Below are positions 49,621-61,278 of a DNA stretch of 64,000 nt, piece after piece. The notes beneath the pieces were generated by a model. That model did not search any database. It was not told the origin of the DNA and saw nothing but the letters and a program-made list of their open reading frames with translations. The translations under genes were made by a program, and so were the position numbers. Each line of letters starts with the position of its first letter. The first letter of the stretch is position 1. The DNA is from Hypericum androsaemum (Eukaryota > Streptophyta > Magnoliopsida > Malpighiales > Hypericaceae): positions 255,501-319,500 of the forward strand of contig OZ023187.1 in the NCBI GenBank assembly GCA_963995505.1. Direction: 5' to 3'.

Positions 49621-50690
49621 GTGATCTGCGACCACGTTCTCCGTGCCCTTCTAATCCTTAATCACTAGATCAAATTCCTGCAAAAGTAAAATCCAATAGA
49701 TAAGTCAGAGTTTTGCATCTTGTTTAGCAAAGAGGTACCTCAAGGCTGTGTGGTCAGTGTAGATGATGACTTTAGAGCCTAACAAGTAAGGCCTGAATTT
49801 GTCGCAAGCATACACCACCGCAAGTAGCTCTTTTTCTTTGGTGGTGTTGTTAAGTTGTGCTCCAGCGAGAACACGACTTGCATAATAGATGACCTGCAGT
49901 CGCCCTTCCTTTCATTGTCCGAGGACACAACCCAAGACATCATTGCTTGCATCGCACATAGGCTCAAATGGGAGGTCCCACAATGGTGAAATGATAATTG
50001 GAGCAGTAACCAATGCTTCTTGGAGTGTCCTGAAAGCACTTAGACAAGAATCATCAAACTCAAAGGTGACATCCTTATTCAAGAGGTTAGTCAAGGGTTT
50101 GGCAATAGAAGAGAATTTCTTTATAAAGCATCGATAAAACCCTGCATGTCCTAGGAATGCGCGGATGTCCTTTACTGTCGTCGGTGGTTGCATTTTTTCG
50201 ATAGCCTCAATCTTGGCATGATCAACTTCAATTCTAGCCTTTGAGATCTTGTGACCCAATACTATGCCTTCTTCCACCATCAAATGACATTTCTCCCAAT
50301 TAAGCACGAGCTTCTTCTATTCGCATCTCTTGAGTACTCTATCCAAGTTGTGGAGGCAACATTCAAACAAATCTCCAAAGATAGAGAAATCATCCATGAA
50401 AACCTCCATGATGTCTTCATTCATCCCCCAAAAGATTGCCATCGTGCACCGTTGAAAAGTGGCAGGAGCATTGCACAGACCAAAAGGTATTCTCCTGTAT
50501 GCAAAAGTGCCAAAAGGACAAGTAAAAGTAGTCTTATCTTGGTCTCTAGGATAGATGAGTACCTGATTATACCTGCAATAACCATCTAGGAAGCAGTAGT
50601 AGGCATGTCCATGGAGAAGAACTTCCACAGGAAAGCATAGGCCAAGTCTGTCCAACTCCTTATTGTCTCTCCTTTCAACTTGTTGTACCA
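49621..50690 (-). pseudogene. Element 3 reverse transcriptase (5' truncated) and RNase H
   Basis: RT begins abruptly at a deletion junction near 50620 with YYCFLDGY, then CPFGTFAYRR, PFGLCNAPATFQ and the catalytic FMDD. After an in-frame stop it continues as LNWEKCHLMV, GIVLGHKIS and IRAFLGHAGFYR, then RNase H (CDAS, YYASRVL, KEKELLAVVYA, YTDHTALRYL) with in-frame stops near 49912, 49706 and 49653. The N-terminal half of RT is missing. It would polymerise element DNA if intact. Confidence 0.9.
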
Positions 50691-51173
50691 TACACGAGCT
50701 CGATCCTTCAGAGAGAAGTGAAAGAGACGTAGCTTCAAGATGTCATCATCTATTCCTTGAAACTTCATGATATTACATATATCCTTGAATCGAGAAAGAT
50801 GGTCTTGAGGATCTTCACTCAGTAATCCATAAAACTTGACAGAATTTTGTAGTAATCCCACAATGGCTGCTGGGATCTGGAATGAGTGGGCTCCTACCGG
50901 TGGTTGTTGCAACCCATTAGGATTCCCATTCCATGTAGGAACGGATGATTCCAGCAGGGTCCTTCTTCGTGGCTCACCTGCAAGGGCTTGGGTTACTTCC
51001 AAAGTAGCATCATAAAGAGCTTGGGTCGCCTCGTCATTATCATCCTGATTTTGTGCCATGGATCTGGATTGGTCTCTCCTTTCACGCCTAATTCTCCTTT
51101 CGATTATTTTGTTGTCAATCTCAGGTAAGGCATTTGTGTCAAGGCCAAGTCCGGCACTCCGGGTTCTTGGCAT
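50600..51173 (-). pseudogene. Element 3 gag, N-terminal fragment fused to RT by deletion
   Basis: The frame starts MPRTRSAGLGLD at 51173 and contains the Athila-type capsid segment (YGLLSEDPQDHLSRF, LRLFHFSLKDRARVW, WTDLAYAFLWKFF). It then runs out of frame into RT sequence at about 50600-50620, so the rest of gag, the zinc knuckle, the protease and the RT start are deleted. At under 200 codons it is much shorter than usual Athila gag. Confidence 0.88.
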
Positions 51174-51275
51174 GCACTAAAGAGACTCGCAAAAGCGAGC
51201 GCACAAAATCAGCAAATATGCTGTACACAAAACCAATTACTTTTGTTTTATGTCCTAAAATCTTAGTTCCGTGTC

Positions 51276-52666
51276 GACAAATAAATAGTATAGTAAGTAA
51301 GGTTTTTGAACTGAGAGAGATAGAACATGAAAATTAAAACAATCAATCGTATGTAGCCAAATTGAAACAAGTTCGTAAAGTAAAGAATGATATGAGGTTG
51401 CAAGACAATAAGTAAACTAAGGAATGTAAATAGACGGTTTGTACTTTAATGAAATAAAGAGAGCACGATGCTTTTATGGACTACCTATCTATGTCAAGAT
51501 CATGATTATTTATGAAGTTCTAACTAGTACCCGGAGTGTTCTAGTACATCCTCCTTACGATTTTGCTCATTAGGCCAATAAAACTAAGCTAGAATAGTTC
51601 ACGAATACCAACTAACGCTTTCGCTCGTTAATTAGATCGTGAACTAAGCTAAACTCAATTATAAAGTTAACTCCTCGTGGGTTATTCCTTAGTATCAAGA
51701 TGTCTCATTAATACCTAAGAATATGTCAATTGATCCTTTCGTTGAATTTAATGCCTTTCAGTCCACTATCATCAACTAACATCATAATCTAAGTGATCAA
51801 GTTAGATTCAGCATTACGATCATCAATTGACAACTACTAAGAAAGATGATCAAACCATAACCCAACATAGATAAATAATCACATAATTAAAGCATCGTAC
51901 TCACAAGAAAAACTACACACAAGTCATGTTCATACAAGAAGAAAACTTATACAAGAAAATGATAGAAAATAACATTAAAGAGAGAGATAGAGAAAACTCA
52001 AGATGTGGTCAAGAGCTTCCTCAAGCATCCTTCTTCAAGCTTCCTTCTAGCATTCCTCCAATGGTGCTCCTTCTTGGTATTCCTTACAACTCTCAATCTC
52101 CAACTATATTCTTCAAAAACTAGATATCCCAAAGAGAGCAATTCCCTCCTCTATTTATAGTGAATGAGATGAGAGCTTTTTCTTCACTCATCCATCAAAA
52201 GAGAAGGTGGATGGATGAATATTCTCTCTTTTGAGTTGGAAAGCCTTTCCTTGGAGGTGGAAAGCTCCCCTTTCCAACAAGGAACACCGAGGAGAATTAT
52301 TTATACAAGGCACTCAAGTTTCTAGCCATGTGAAAGAAAGAAAGGCACTCATGGTCCATAATGGTTCTTGAATTTTTGGCCAAATTCGTCCAGATTTGCT
52401 GGCAGAATTAAAGCTCGACTTTGGACGTGATTTTTATCCCTTTTGGGCTTTGAATTTGAAGAAGCCCATTAGATACAAATGTGTAGCCCAGGATGTCCTC
52501 TTTCCAGAGCCACGGAGCTTGCCTCCACCGGTCTTTGGATGAGAAAGTTATCTGCATTTAAGTCGCAATAAGAGATATTAGCATCGAATAATATGTAAAC
52601 CTAATAGAAACGATAGGAATTCAATACTAAAACATACGCAAATAATGAATGTTTTCACACACATCA
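51276..52666 (-). repeat. Element 3 5' LTR, shortened
   Basis: It matches the 3' LTR from ACAAATAAATAGTATAG to the CATCA end. The outer 35 or so bases at its internal side and the expected PBS are absent: 51174-51275 contains no recognisable tRNA match. A segment of about 190 bp is also missing near 52567. It ends at TSD TACGC. Confidence 0.87.
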
Positions 52667-53970
52667 TACGCTAATTAAAGTACATCACCCACGTCTAGTT
52701 AACTAAACACATGTTACAAAGAATATCCACTTACCAGACAATGGTTGCTCAAACCATTCAAAGAGAAGCTCCGTGCTTCGTTTTACAACTCATGGGACTC
52801 GGATTCAAACGTCAGTTAACTAGTCAATAGAATAATTAACCACTTGCTTGAACGTTGTACCATGTTCGGTCTAAATAGCTTCCTTCTAACCTATCAATTC
52901 CATAAACAATAGTAGTTATATTCCAATTATTCACATTAAAACTATCAATGATTTACTTACCTGAGTTCTTTTTCTATTTTGTTAGTTTCCTTCTATATTA
53001 TCCTATATTCAAACTCATGTTTATTTGACAAGATCTTAATTCTCCCTGTTCCCATAACTAACAAGCAAATTCATGGTCATCTAATTCTGATGTGAAATTG
53101 TTACAAAATTCATATTTCCCATCTATATTTATTTGCTAACTTACCAATCTTATAATTGGATACTAATTAAATTCCCATAATTTACATGAGACTATTGAAA
53201 ATTTGCTTACCATGTTAACATCCTTTTTCTATCTTCATCCGTCTCCAACTCCCTTTTTTTTCCCTCGGTTCTGTTCTCTGTTTTTTTTCCTTCTTCTCTT
53301 TGTTTCGGTTTTTCAATAGCTTACTTCTCTTTATTTTCTAGCTACTTATACTTCCTCCAAGTTCTACCGCTCGCTTTTACTTTTTCCTTGGTGTCGACCT
53401 ATTTTACATCCACGTTTCACCCTTCTTTTCTTTCCCTTATTTTTTTTTTGCACTTATCCTTTTTTCATAAAGTTATCCATATCCAACTTTATCCCAATTT
53501 TATTTGGTATGCTGCCTTCATTCATACCATATATATTTCCATTTATTTTTTTCTTACCCAATTCTACAAGCTAAAATTCAACAAGCTCTTAATCTATCTC
53601 ACTTTTATTTACAAATCTTCTCATTGTACAATTAAATATATTTTTCTTAATTTACCAAATATAATATGGCTAATCATCAGATTGAATAGTAAATTTAAAT
53701 TTTAGATTAGCTTAAATAAAATTACATAACAAATCATTTTACAAATATTTCCAATACTGACAAAATCAGACCTATATCAGAGCACCTTCAATTGTTACTT
53801 TGTTCCAGCCAGCTTATTTCACAAATCACAAAACTCAAAGAACAAAGTTATAGATCTAGATGTTATAAATCCACACAAATTAGAATCGCCTAATTTGAGG
53901 TCCGGATGAGAAAGTTATGCCTATTTTACCACACCACGACAGACCATGCCTAAACCCTTCTAAAATCACA
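52667..53970 (-). repeat. Element 2 5' LTR, outer part
   Basis: It resumes after the second TACGC with the sequence expected from the 3' LTR (CACGTCTAGTTAACTAAACA region) and ends CTAAAATCACA. About 50 bp present near the end of the partner LTR (from ACCAACCTTATT to GAGGGTA) is deleted here. TSD ATTCT follows at 53971. The middle (about 53360-53520) differs from the partner by insertions and deletions. Confidence 0.9.
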
Positions 53971-54459
53971 ATTCTTCGCCAAATTCTTCGCCTCATTCTT
54001 TGCCAAATTCTTCGCTATTATCTTTGCCAAATTCGTAGCCTCAATCTTTGCCTAATTTTTTGCCTTAATTCTATGCCAAATTCTTAGACTCAATTTTTGC
54101 CAAATTGTTTGATTTAATCTTCACCAAATTCTTTGCCTTAATCTTCAAAAAATTCTTTTCCAAATTCTTCATCTCATTCTTCGCCAAATTCTTTGCCTCA
54201 ATATTTTCCAAATTTTTTTTCTTAATCTTTGCCAAATTCTTTGCCTTAATCTTTGCCAAATTCTTTGACAAATTCTTCACCTCATTCTTTTCCAAATTCT
54301 TCGCCTCATTCTTCGCCAAAATCTTTGCCTCATTCTTTGCCATATTCTTCGCCTCATTCTTTGCCAAATTCTTTACCTCATTCTTCGCCAAATTCTTTCC
54401 TATAATCATTACCAAATTCTTAGCCTCAATCTTTGCCAAATTCTCTACCTTAATCTTTG
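53971..54459 (+). repeat. Satellite block D: right end of the array
   Basis: The 12/24-bp array continues in register after the ATTCT target duplication for about 490 bp. It ends in TTAATCTTTG, merging into the CTTTGTCTAAGTAAATTCGG of a retroelement tail. Only about five bases are shared at the junction. Confidence 0.95.
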
Positions 54460-54502
54460 TCTAAGTAAATTCGGGGACCGAATTTTTATAAGGAGGAGAG
54501 AA
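54455..54502 (+). mobile_element. 3' tail of an element-4-type internal region with PPT
   Basis: The string CTTTGTCTAAGTAAATTCGG, the hairpin AAATTCGGGGACCGAATTT (54467-54485) and the purine run AGGAGGAGAGAA abut the LTR at 54503. The same tail precedes the other LTR at 61279-61327. So the left LTR of element 4 is preceded by a second, truncated copy of the internal 3' end rather than by a target duplication. Confidence 0.9.
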
Positions 54503-57215
54503 TGTAATACCCGACCATATAAGTTAAGCTAAGTTAAATTTAATCAAACATACTATGGATTGTTAAATATGATATACCATGTTGGAAAATAGCAATGCAA
54601 ATTAGTGCTCGAGATATTCTAAAAATGTGGTTGAATATAGTTTTGAATAACCTATGGATTGTCCAAGCATTTTAGTGACAAATTAAGCCGCTAGATGTAT
54701 TAGGTGAATTGGAAAATTTAGAATGTAGATGGTACTTAATAGATAAAAAAAATGAAGCTAGATTTTGTTAACATTTAAAGAAACGAAGAACTCAGAAGAA
54801 AATAACCAAATGGTGAAACGTGGCATGTAATAAACCTTGTCATTGTTATAAATGAAAAGAAAGTGGCCAGAGTCCTAGTTTAGATAAATACCACTAATTC
54901 ATTAAAATTAATAAAGAAGGAAGCAAGGATAAAATAAATTGTAGATAATAATTAATTAAGTAAAATAGGATAAGTCAAAAAAAAAAGAGAAGAAAGGAGA
55001 CGTGGCAGTTTAAAAAGTCTCCACAAAGGACAGTTGTCATTACAAAACTAAGATGGAATGGATCAAGTTTGGCAACAGATAAGTATTGTAAGAAATTTAA
55101 AAAAAGTAATTAAACGTGGCTATTAAAAGAAATGACAGCGAAGTAAAGGAGAAGAAGTAAGGCGGTGGAAAGAATTTATCTTGGTTGTTGAGTTCATTGT
55201 TGGTCATTCTCTTGTTTCCACCAAACCATAAATAAATAAATAAATAAAATTTAACAGATTGGATAGCCATAGAAGACTAACAGAAACGGAACAAGAAGAA
55301 GTCCACCAGAAAAAAGAAAAGGATCTTAGTAAGGTAAACTTATTCTATTATTTTAGCATGATTGATTACGAATAAATTTACCTACAGCTAACTAATATTC
55401 GTGGATGAATTAGCAGTGAAAGAAATTGGAAAGAATGAATTGTAACTTATGGGAAAGATAACAAAGGTAAAAAAGAAAGGTTATCAATATAATTAGAAGA
55501 TAAGTCGATGATTACTTAAATTCAAGTGGAGGAATTGAACATAGAATAAAGTATGATTAAATTATGATTTCAGAGAATTAGAGTTGTAAGGATCAGTTAA
55601 TGAAGTTTGGGACATACTTGAATTATGGATATTAAAATTATTTGTCCCATTTTGGAATCTAGTTGAATAGAAATAAAATTAAGATTTACCTTTAATGAGT
55701 GTAAAATGGTTTCGGAAGGCTCGGAGAGTGTTCTAATTCATGACTATAAAGGTTACAATATTTAAATTGGTAAAAAGTTTCCTAAGACTATGACGGTTTG
55801 GATGAAAATTGGTAATTAATCAAGATGTTTCTTAATCTTGAGTAGGGAATTGAAATGATTATCGAAAGTATTATAAATAGTTTGTGTTACTTGGATTATA
55901 ATGAAGGTCGCCAATTTTGAATGTCAATTGAAATATATTTTTGAAGATTTTGTTGGAGTTGGTTAAGAAAATTTAAATTATATTTGAATCAATATGAACG
56001 ATGAGTATTTCAACAGGTTTTGAAACATAAAGGAAGCTTGAGTGAGATATTGTGGTATTGAAAATGGAATGTAAAGTGAAGGAATTTGTATTTTGAAAGC
56101 ACGATGGATGCAGATTAATTATCAGCCAAAATTGGTAAACAAATAATATGTGACTCGTGTTTTATATGGCGTACTCTATTTATTTGTCATGATCTGAATA
56201 TGGTAATGTGAGTGCATTTTGTTCATTTATCATATGAGCATATTGTATGACATTATGATTTGTGAAAGTTCGTTCAATCTTGCCCAGCGGGGGCACTTGA
56301 TATATTTGGTATATTTTGTAGCCTATGAATTTGTTATGATATGAAAGTCTGTTATATGGATGGCTCAGCTCTGTGATATAGACGTCTAGTAGGCAGAGAT
56401 CTACCCGTGACCAACCGGGGATGTTAGCATATGTGCACATATAATGAGGATACAATAGATTCTGATATGATCTGTTTGGCCGGCGGGGTTAGTTTCTGAT
56501 GGCGCCTTTGAGATATGGTATCCTCGTGTCGGGGTTGGAGTGACACTATCTAGATCTTGCCGAATGTTCGTCAGTTCTGCTATATGATATTGGAATTATG
56601 TGTCATGTGTCAAATTGCGTGACGGTATGGAATGTTGCGTAGTTTGTTCATATTTCTGTGACTTTGTGATTATATGCTATATTTGGTCATCTGGTAAGTA
56701 TGACTTTTGAATAATGTACATCTCCGCATAATTTATTTTCCATGTTAGTTATATGCATGTTTTAGGTATATTTGTGCATTGAGTAGCTAAATAAATTGCG
56801 ATGCATATCTTATTTGTTTACTGAGTGTTCCAAAACACTCATCCCCCCCCCCACCAATTTTACAGGAACTTAAATACGAGTTGTATTAGTTCGGAGATCT
56901 ACTCAGATCGTACTAAGTCTGCTTTATTCTCTGAGACTGGTCTGGAGGTCTCCAGTTTGTATTTTGCTTATTGATCTAGAAGCTCCGTAGTCAAATGATT
57001 TGTTTTGATCTTGGGAGTATGTTTTAAAAAGAAAAAAGCTTGGCTTATATTTTGTAAATTTGGAATATGAAACTAAAGATCATTAGGTTTTAAATTTTAT
57101 GTTTAAATGTTTATGATTATAAATTTGAATACGTTAGAGGCTGGCTAGATTTATTTTCTGAATAACATGAGTTGAAGTCTAGCGCCGGTCACCGACCTGA
57201 GTTTGGGTCGTGACA
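54503..57215 (+). repeat. Element 4 left LTR (2713 bp)
   Basis: It begins TGTAATACCCGACC and ends GGTCGTGACA. It contains GAGTGTTCCAAAACACTC (56823-56840), the plus-orientation form of the palindrome in the other LTRs, followed by a C-run (56843-56852) longer than in the right LTR. A small antisense frame (56455-56180) is repeated in the other LTR only through LTR identity. Confidence 0.93.
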
Positions 57216-57219
57216 GACT

Positions 57220-57231
57220 TGGTATCAGAGC
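57220..57231 (+). promoter_or_regulatory. Element 4 primer binding site (initiator tRNA-Met)
   Basis: TGGTATCAGAGC lies four bases after the LTR end GTGACA; a perfect match. Confidence 0.95.
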
Positions 57232-57857
57232 TCTAGGTTAGAGTCTTGTTCTAATTATGCTCTCAAGTATATTAAGTTGTGCTACGGAGCATAAGGTTCC
57301 CCATAACTTTGCATCCCGTCCATTTGAGTCATTTTCTCGTGCCTTAATCTTTTTCGTGTCAACAGAGATTTTTTTCTGTTTGAATATGATAGTGTGATGA
57401 ATTGGAAAGTTGTTTGAGTGATTTGTGTTTGATATTCTTATTTGAGAAATTTTTGTGATGCATTGTTGTTATCACAAGGCATTTACTCTACATTTTGGTG
57501 AGAATTGTATTACAATTTGTATATGTATTTCTTTGAAAAGTCCATTTGAGTATATATATTTATATATATGAAAATCATTCATTGGGTGAGATTTTGATGA
57601 AGTGACTGATCACCACTTTTTCCAAATTATGTAGACACCCTTATATATTTGATTTCTTTCTATGTATATTGGGCCATTGGTTTGATTCTCACCAAATGTT
57701 TTAGTTATATCTTTGTGAACTCTTCTATTTTATTTACTTGCATTGAGAATCTACTTTTGAGTTTAAATTTGTTTAAAAATGAGAAAATTCTGAACGACGT
57801 TATATGGAAGGAGCATATATGAGAAAATAAGTTTCAAGTGTGCTTTGGGATTTAAGG

Positions 57858-57860
<3 letters not shown>

Positions 57861-57891
<31 letters not shown>
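57861..57891. repeat. (TA)n microsatellite
   Basis: About 15 TA repeats interrupt the decayed internal region of element 4. Confidence 0.97.
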
Positions 57892-57895
<4 letters not shown>

Positions 57896-60800
57896 AAAGT
57901 AATATGAGATTTATTATGGATAAAATTATGGGATTAAGTTATATGGAATTAAGTTATTGCTTTTACAACTTTGAATACTCTGAGTAAGTTAAAATTGAGA
58001 ATGAATCTTGATTTGAATTATGGCTATGGATTTTGGGAAAGAGATATTTTGATGGACTTTTGATAAGATAATTTGTTCAACGGTTATAGACAAGGTAGTC
58101 AAATAACATAAAGCATATAAGGTCAATAGTTTTGACCAAACTACAAAATTATACCTATTGGTTCGACAAAAGACTTCAGAGGCTATAGAGAAGCCTTTTG
58201 AATTTGAGTAACATTTTTCTGTGTAATCAGATAAAGATCTGATGCATATAATCTAAGTCTTGAAGAATATGTGACATAGAATTCTGACATAAAATTTTGA
58301 TAATCTACAAATCATGTAGCCTATAGCTACAATAAGCACACCAACATTGAGATGACATTGTGCAAGCACTATAAGGGAGTAGGAAGCAGATATAATTTAT
58401 ACAAGAAAATTTTGAGATAAATCATCAACTAGACAATGACTCAAAGAGAGGAATGAATGAAAAGATTTGACTTGTAAAATTTGAGTTTGAGACAACGTAA
58501 AGTCAGAAAAGAAAATATATTAAAGAATATGTTTCTCAAAATCAAGGGATAAAGAAATATGAGAATAGGAGAGCACATGGTATGTAGAATTTGGAACATA
58601 TGTTGGATTGTGCAAAATTTGGGGATATGAAGTGACAAGATATGAGTGACTTAATAGTCACAAAATTTGAATTAGTATGAAGAGAAGTTGCAATGAAATT
58701 TGGGTTCAAACTTTAAAAATGCCAGGGAGTTGAAAACTGGTACATGCTTTGATGGGAGTATTTGCAGATTTTACTCCATCATGTAAATTCTTAACATTTA
58801 TGTGGTTATAAAAATATATATATGTTGAATATCTACGAATTACTAAGATAAATATGTTAAGAACTAAAGAATCAAAGTGACAACTTTGGCACAAGGTATG
58901 ATAGATTCATTGAAGTATGCTAGTAACTTTTAAAGATTAAAAAAAAGATCGAAATGAGAATAAGAATGAAGTGACATTTGCAAAGATTATGTGTTTTTGG
59001 AGATTTGAAGCTTTGATTAGCAATTTGGTGTAACTCATAGGATATAATTTGAATAAGTAGAAAGTATGTAGGTTATGAAAAATGCAAACAGTGACAGGAT
59101 TTATCTTATGAACGAAAATTATTGAGAAGTTTTGGTGGATGATGAACTAGTTTGTATTTGGAAGATCAAGTAATTTGATAACTCTTTAATGAAAAAAGTG
59201 TTAACATTTGTACCACTATTAAGTATGACTTTATTCGAGGAAAAGAGTTGAGCAAACTTGATGAATAAGGATTTTTATAGGTTTGAAAATACTTTGTGGT
59301 ATTTTTATTTGATTATAAGAATGACACAAGGTCATGGTACCAATGGAAGATGCTGTAGTCAACATAACTTTTGAAACTTAGTATATGCATTAAGATGTAG
59401 CGATATAATATTTGGTCAACTCACAAGATGAAATTTATGATAAGAATTATAATTCGAGTGCTCAAGTATATAAGTTAATAATTTTATGGAAATATTTGGT
59501 GCATATGGATAATTTAGAAGAGCACATGAAGATATTACAACTGACATTGTGAACTTCATGGAACTACAAGTTATATGATAAGTTTATCATTGTGAAAGTA
59601 TAGGTGATAAAGAAAAAGATAGTTAAGAGATAAGTAGGTGTGACGATGCGTTTGTGGATTTGGAGTATTGGAAGGTTATGAAAATTTTTTAGTTTTAGAG
59701 ATGATAAAATGATACGGTTTGTTGTTGGAGAGGTTTAGTTTTTCAGCAACCCAGTAGATACATTTAACTTTAAGAACCAAAAGGCTCTTGGTTGTGCCAT
59801 GCTGACAAACAAAACTTTAAGAATTAATGGATCAAATGTATGTAAGATTTTGGCATTTTTTGGCTGACTGAATAAATATTAGTAAAATTACAAAAATATG
59901 GTCCATGAATGATCTGAATAAGGGTTTAGTAGAACTACCAAAGGTATGGAAAAAAAGAGATATTTAGTCCAAGAACTACAAGTATAACAAAAGATTTGAG
60001 GTATGGGGATAATAAAGTTTAAGCATTACAAATAAGGAAATATGAATTTAAAAAAATGTGATGGAAAAAAAATAGTGCCTTTATGACTAAACCTTTGGGC
60101 AATGTCGGGAAGTATTAAATTTGTAACTTAAATGCATGACATAAAATTAAGAAAAATAAGCTTGAAATTTTACAAGGTTCTATTTGAAAGAATTTGATTG
60201 GAGAATTTGATGCTAGAAATCATTCGGTATGGTCAAGATGCAAGTTTATTGTACTACTTTTGGATATGGTTATGGTATTGCATGAAAGATTCAAAGAGTT
60301 GATTTAGTGGAAACTAGAAGAATGAATGTGTTATAATTAAGTAAGAGAAACTTTGATCGAAGGAGATACTTCGATCTTATATACTTTGGAGAATATAAGA
60401 AAGGACCAAAGCTTCTCATAAGAATAAGAAATGGAAGAAAATTAAATCTAATGTGAAAAAAACACATGTTGCTCCATATATGTCTTGAGAAATGGAGAAT
60501 GAGTTTGAAGGATTTGACAGTATGACATGTGGTTGGAAATTGATCTATATGGTTAAGATACTAGTATACCATATACTTTTGGTGAAGATTATAGTTAATA
60601 AAAAAAATATGAAGATCAATTTTGTGATCGATTAAAGTGAGAAGAATGAGTCATTTAATAAGTTATTTGGTGTAACAAAGTTTATTTATTTATTTAAGAG
60701 GTTGTATCGTAACAATTGAACTTCTGTTTCATACAAAAAGATATTAGTCGGTATGGAATACTTTAAGAATTGAATGGATAAATTAAGTTTATTCATATAG

Positions 60801-61278
60801 GATTTGAAGTTTATTCACGTGAACTATGCTTAATTCATCTAAGATGAAAAAAAGAGGTTTAAGCTTGATGTAGAAACACACCTATTTCTCAAAGTATTAC
60901 CTGTGGTAGGAATATTGAGATTTCGGTAGGTGAGTACCTAAATCCTATATATATTGACTAATTTGAGAGCCTGGAGCAAGCGAGAAAGTGGTATGTTGAG
61001 TTTGCCATAACAATGGTGACATTGTCACGAGTAAATCATGTCAAGGAATTAAACGTATTTATATAACCCTACTATTGTTTAAGCACAGATAGTTGGTAAA
61101 ATTGGCATATCGAAAGTGCCAAAAAGAATTTAAGATCGAGTGTTTTGAAAGTGTCAAAATAGAGATCTTCCAATTTATAAAGTATGATATAAAAGTAATT
61201 TACAAACTAAGATAACCTCAAAGATGTGAGACGAGATGCAACACAATTATCTATCCATTTGAATGACAAGTAGGCAAA

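Larger units (their letters stand above)
45133..52666 (-). mobile_element. Element 3: Athila-like Ty3/gypsy element nested in element 2
   Basis: This 7.5-kb minus-strand element starts TGACGAACG and ends CATCA, with TSD TACGC (45128-45132 and 52667-52671). In element order: 5' LTR (to 52666), truncated gag 51173-50600, RT-RNase H, integrase, a long non-coding 3' region, PPT, and 3' LTR 45133-46750. Gag and pol motifs, the CTTGAGGACAAG string before the PPT and the TGTGATGA LTR start are Athila/Tat-like, with no chromodomain. A large internal deletion removed the gag C-terminus, protease and RT start, and the PBS region is missing. Confidence 0.92.
36518..53970 (-). mobile_element. Element 2: Tekay-like chromovirus with two nested insertions
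   Basis: This is a minus-strand LTR retrotransposon in the satellite, flanked by ATTCT (36513-36517 and 53971-53975). Element order: 5' LTR (52667-53970 joined to 44278-45132, split by element 3), PBS 44262-44273, gag, protease, RT-RNase H, integrase-chromodomain, hairpin/PPT 39354-39388, and 3' LTR 36518-39353 (split by a Mutator-like element). Without the insertions it is about 9.3 kb. It resembles element 1 in gene order and motifs but is a different subfamily with longer LTRs. Pol carries stops, a 165-bp tandem duplication and a lost catalytic Asp, so it is dead. Confidence 0.94.

Noticed and set aside
45820..52123. 65-codon frame (MFIQEENLYKK...) present at 45820 and 51926
   Set aside because: The two copies lie in the two LTRs of element 3, antisense to it; identity reflects LTR duplication.
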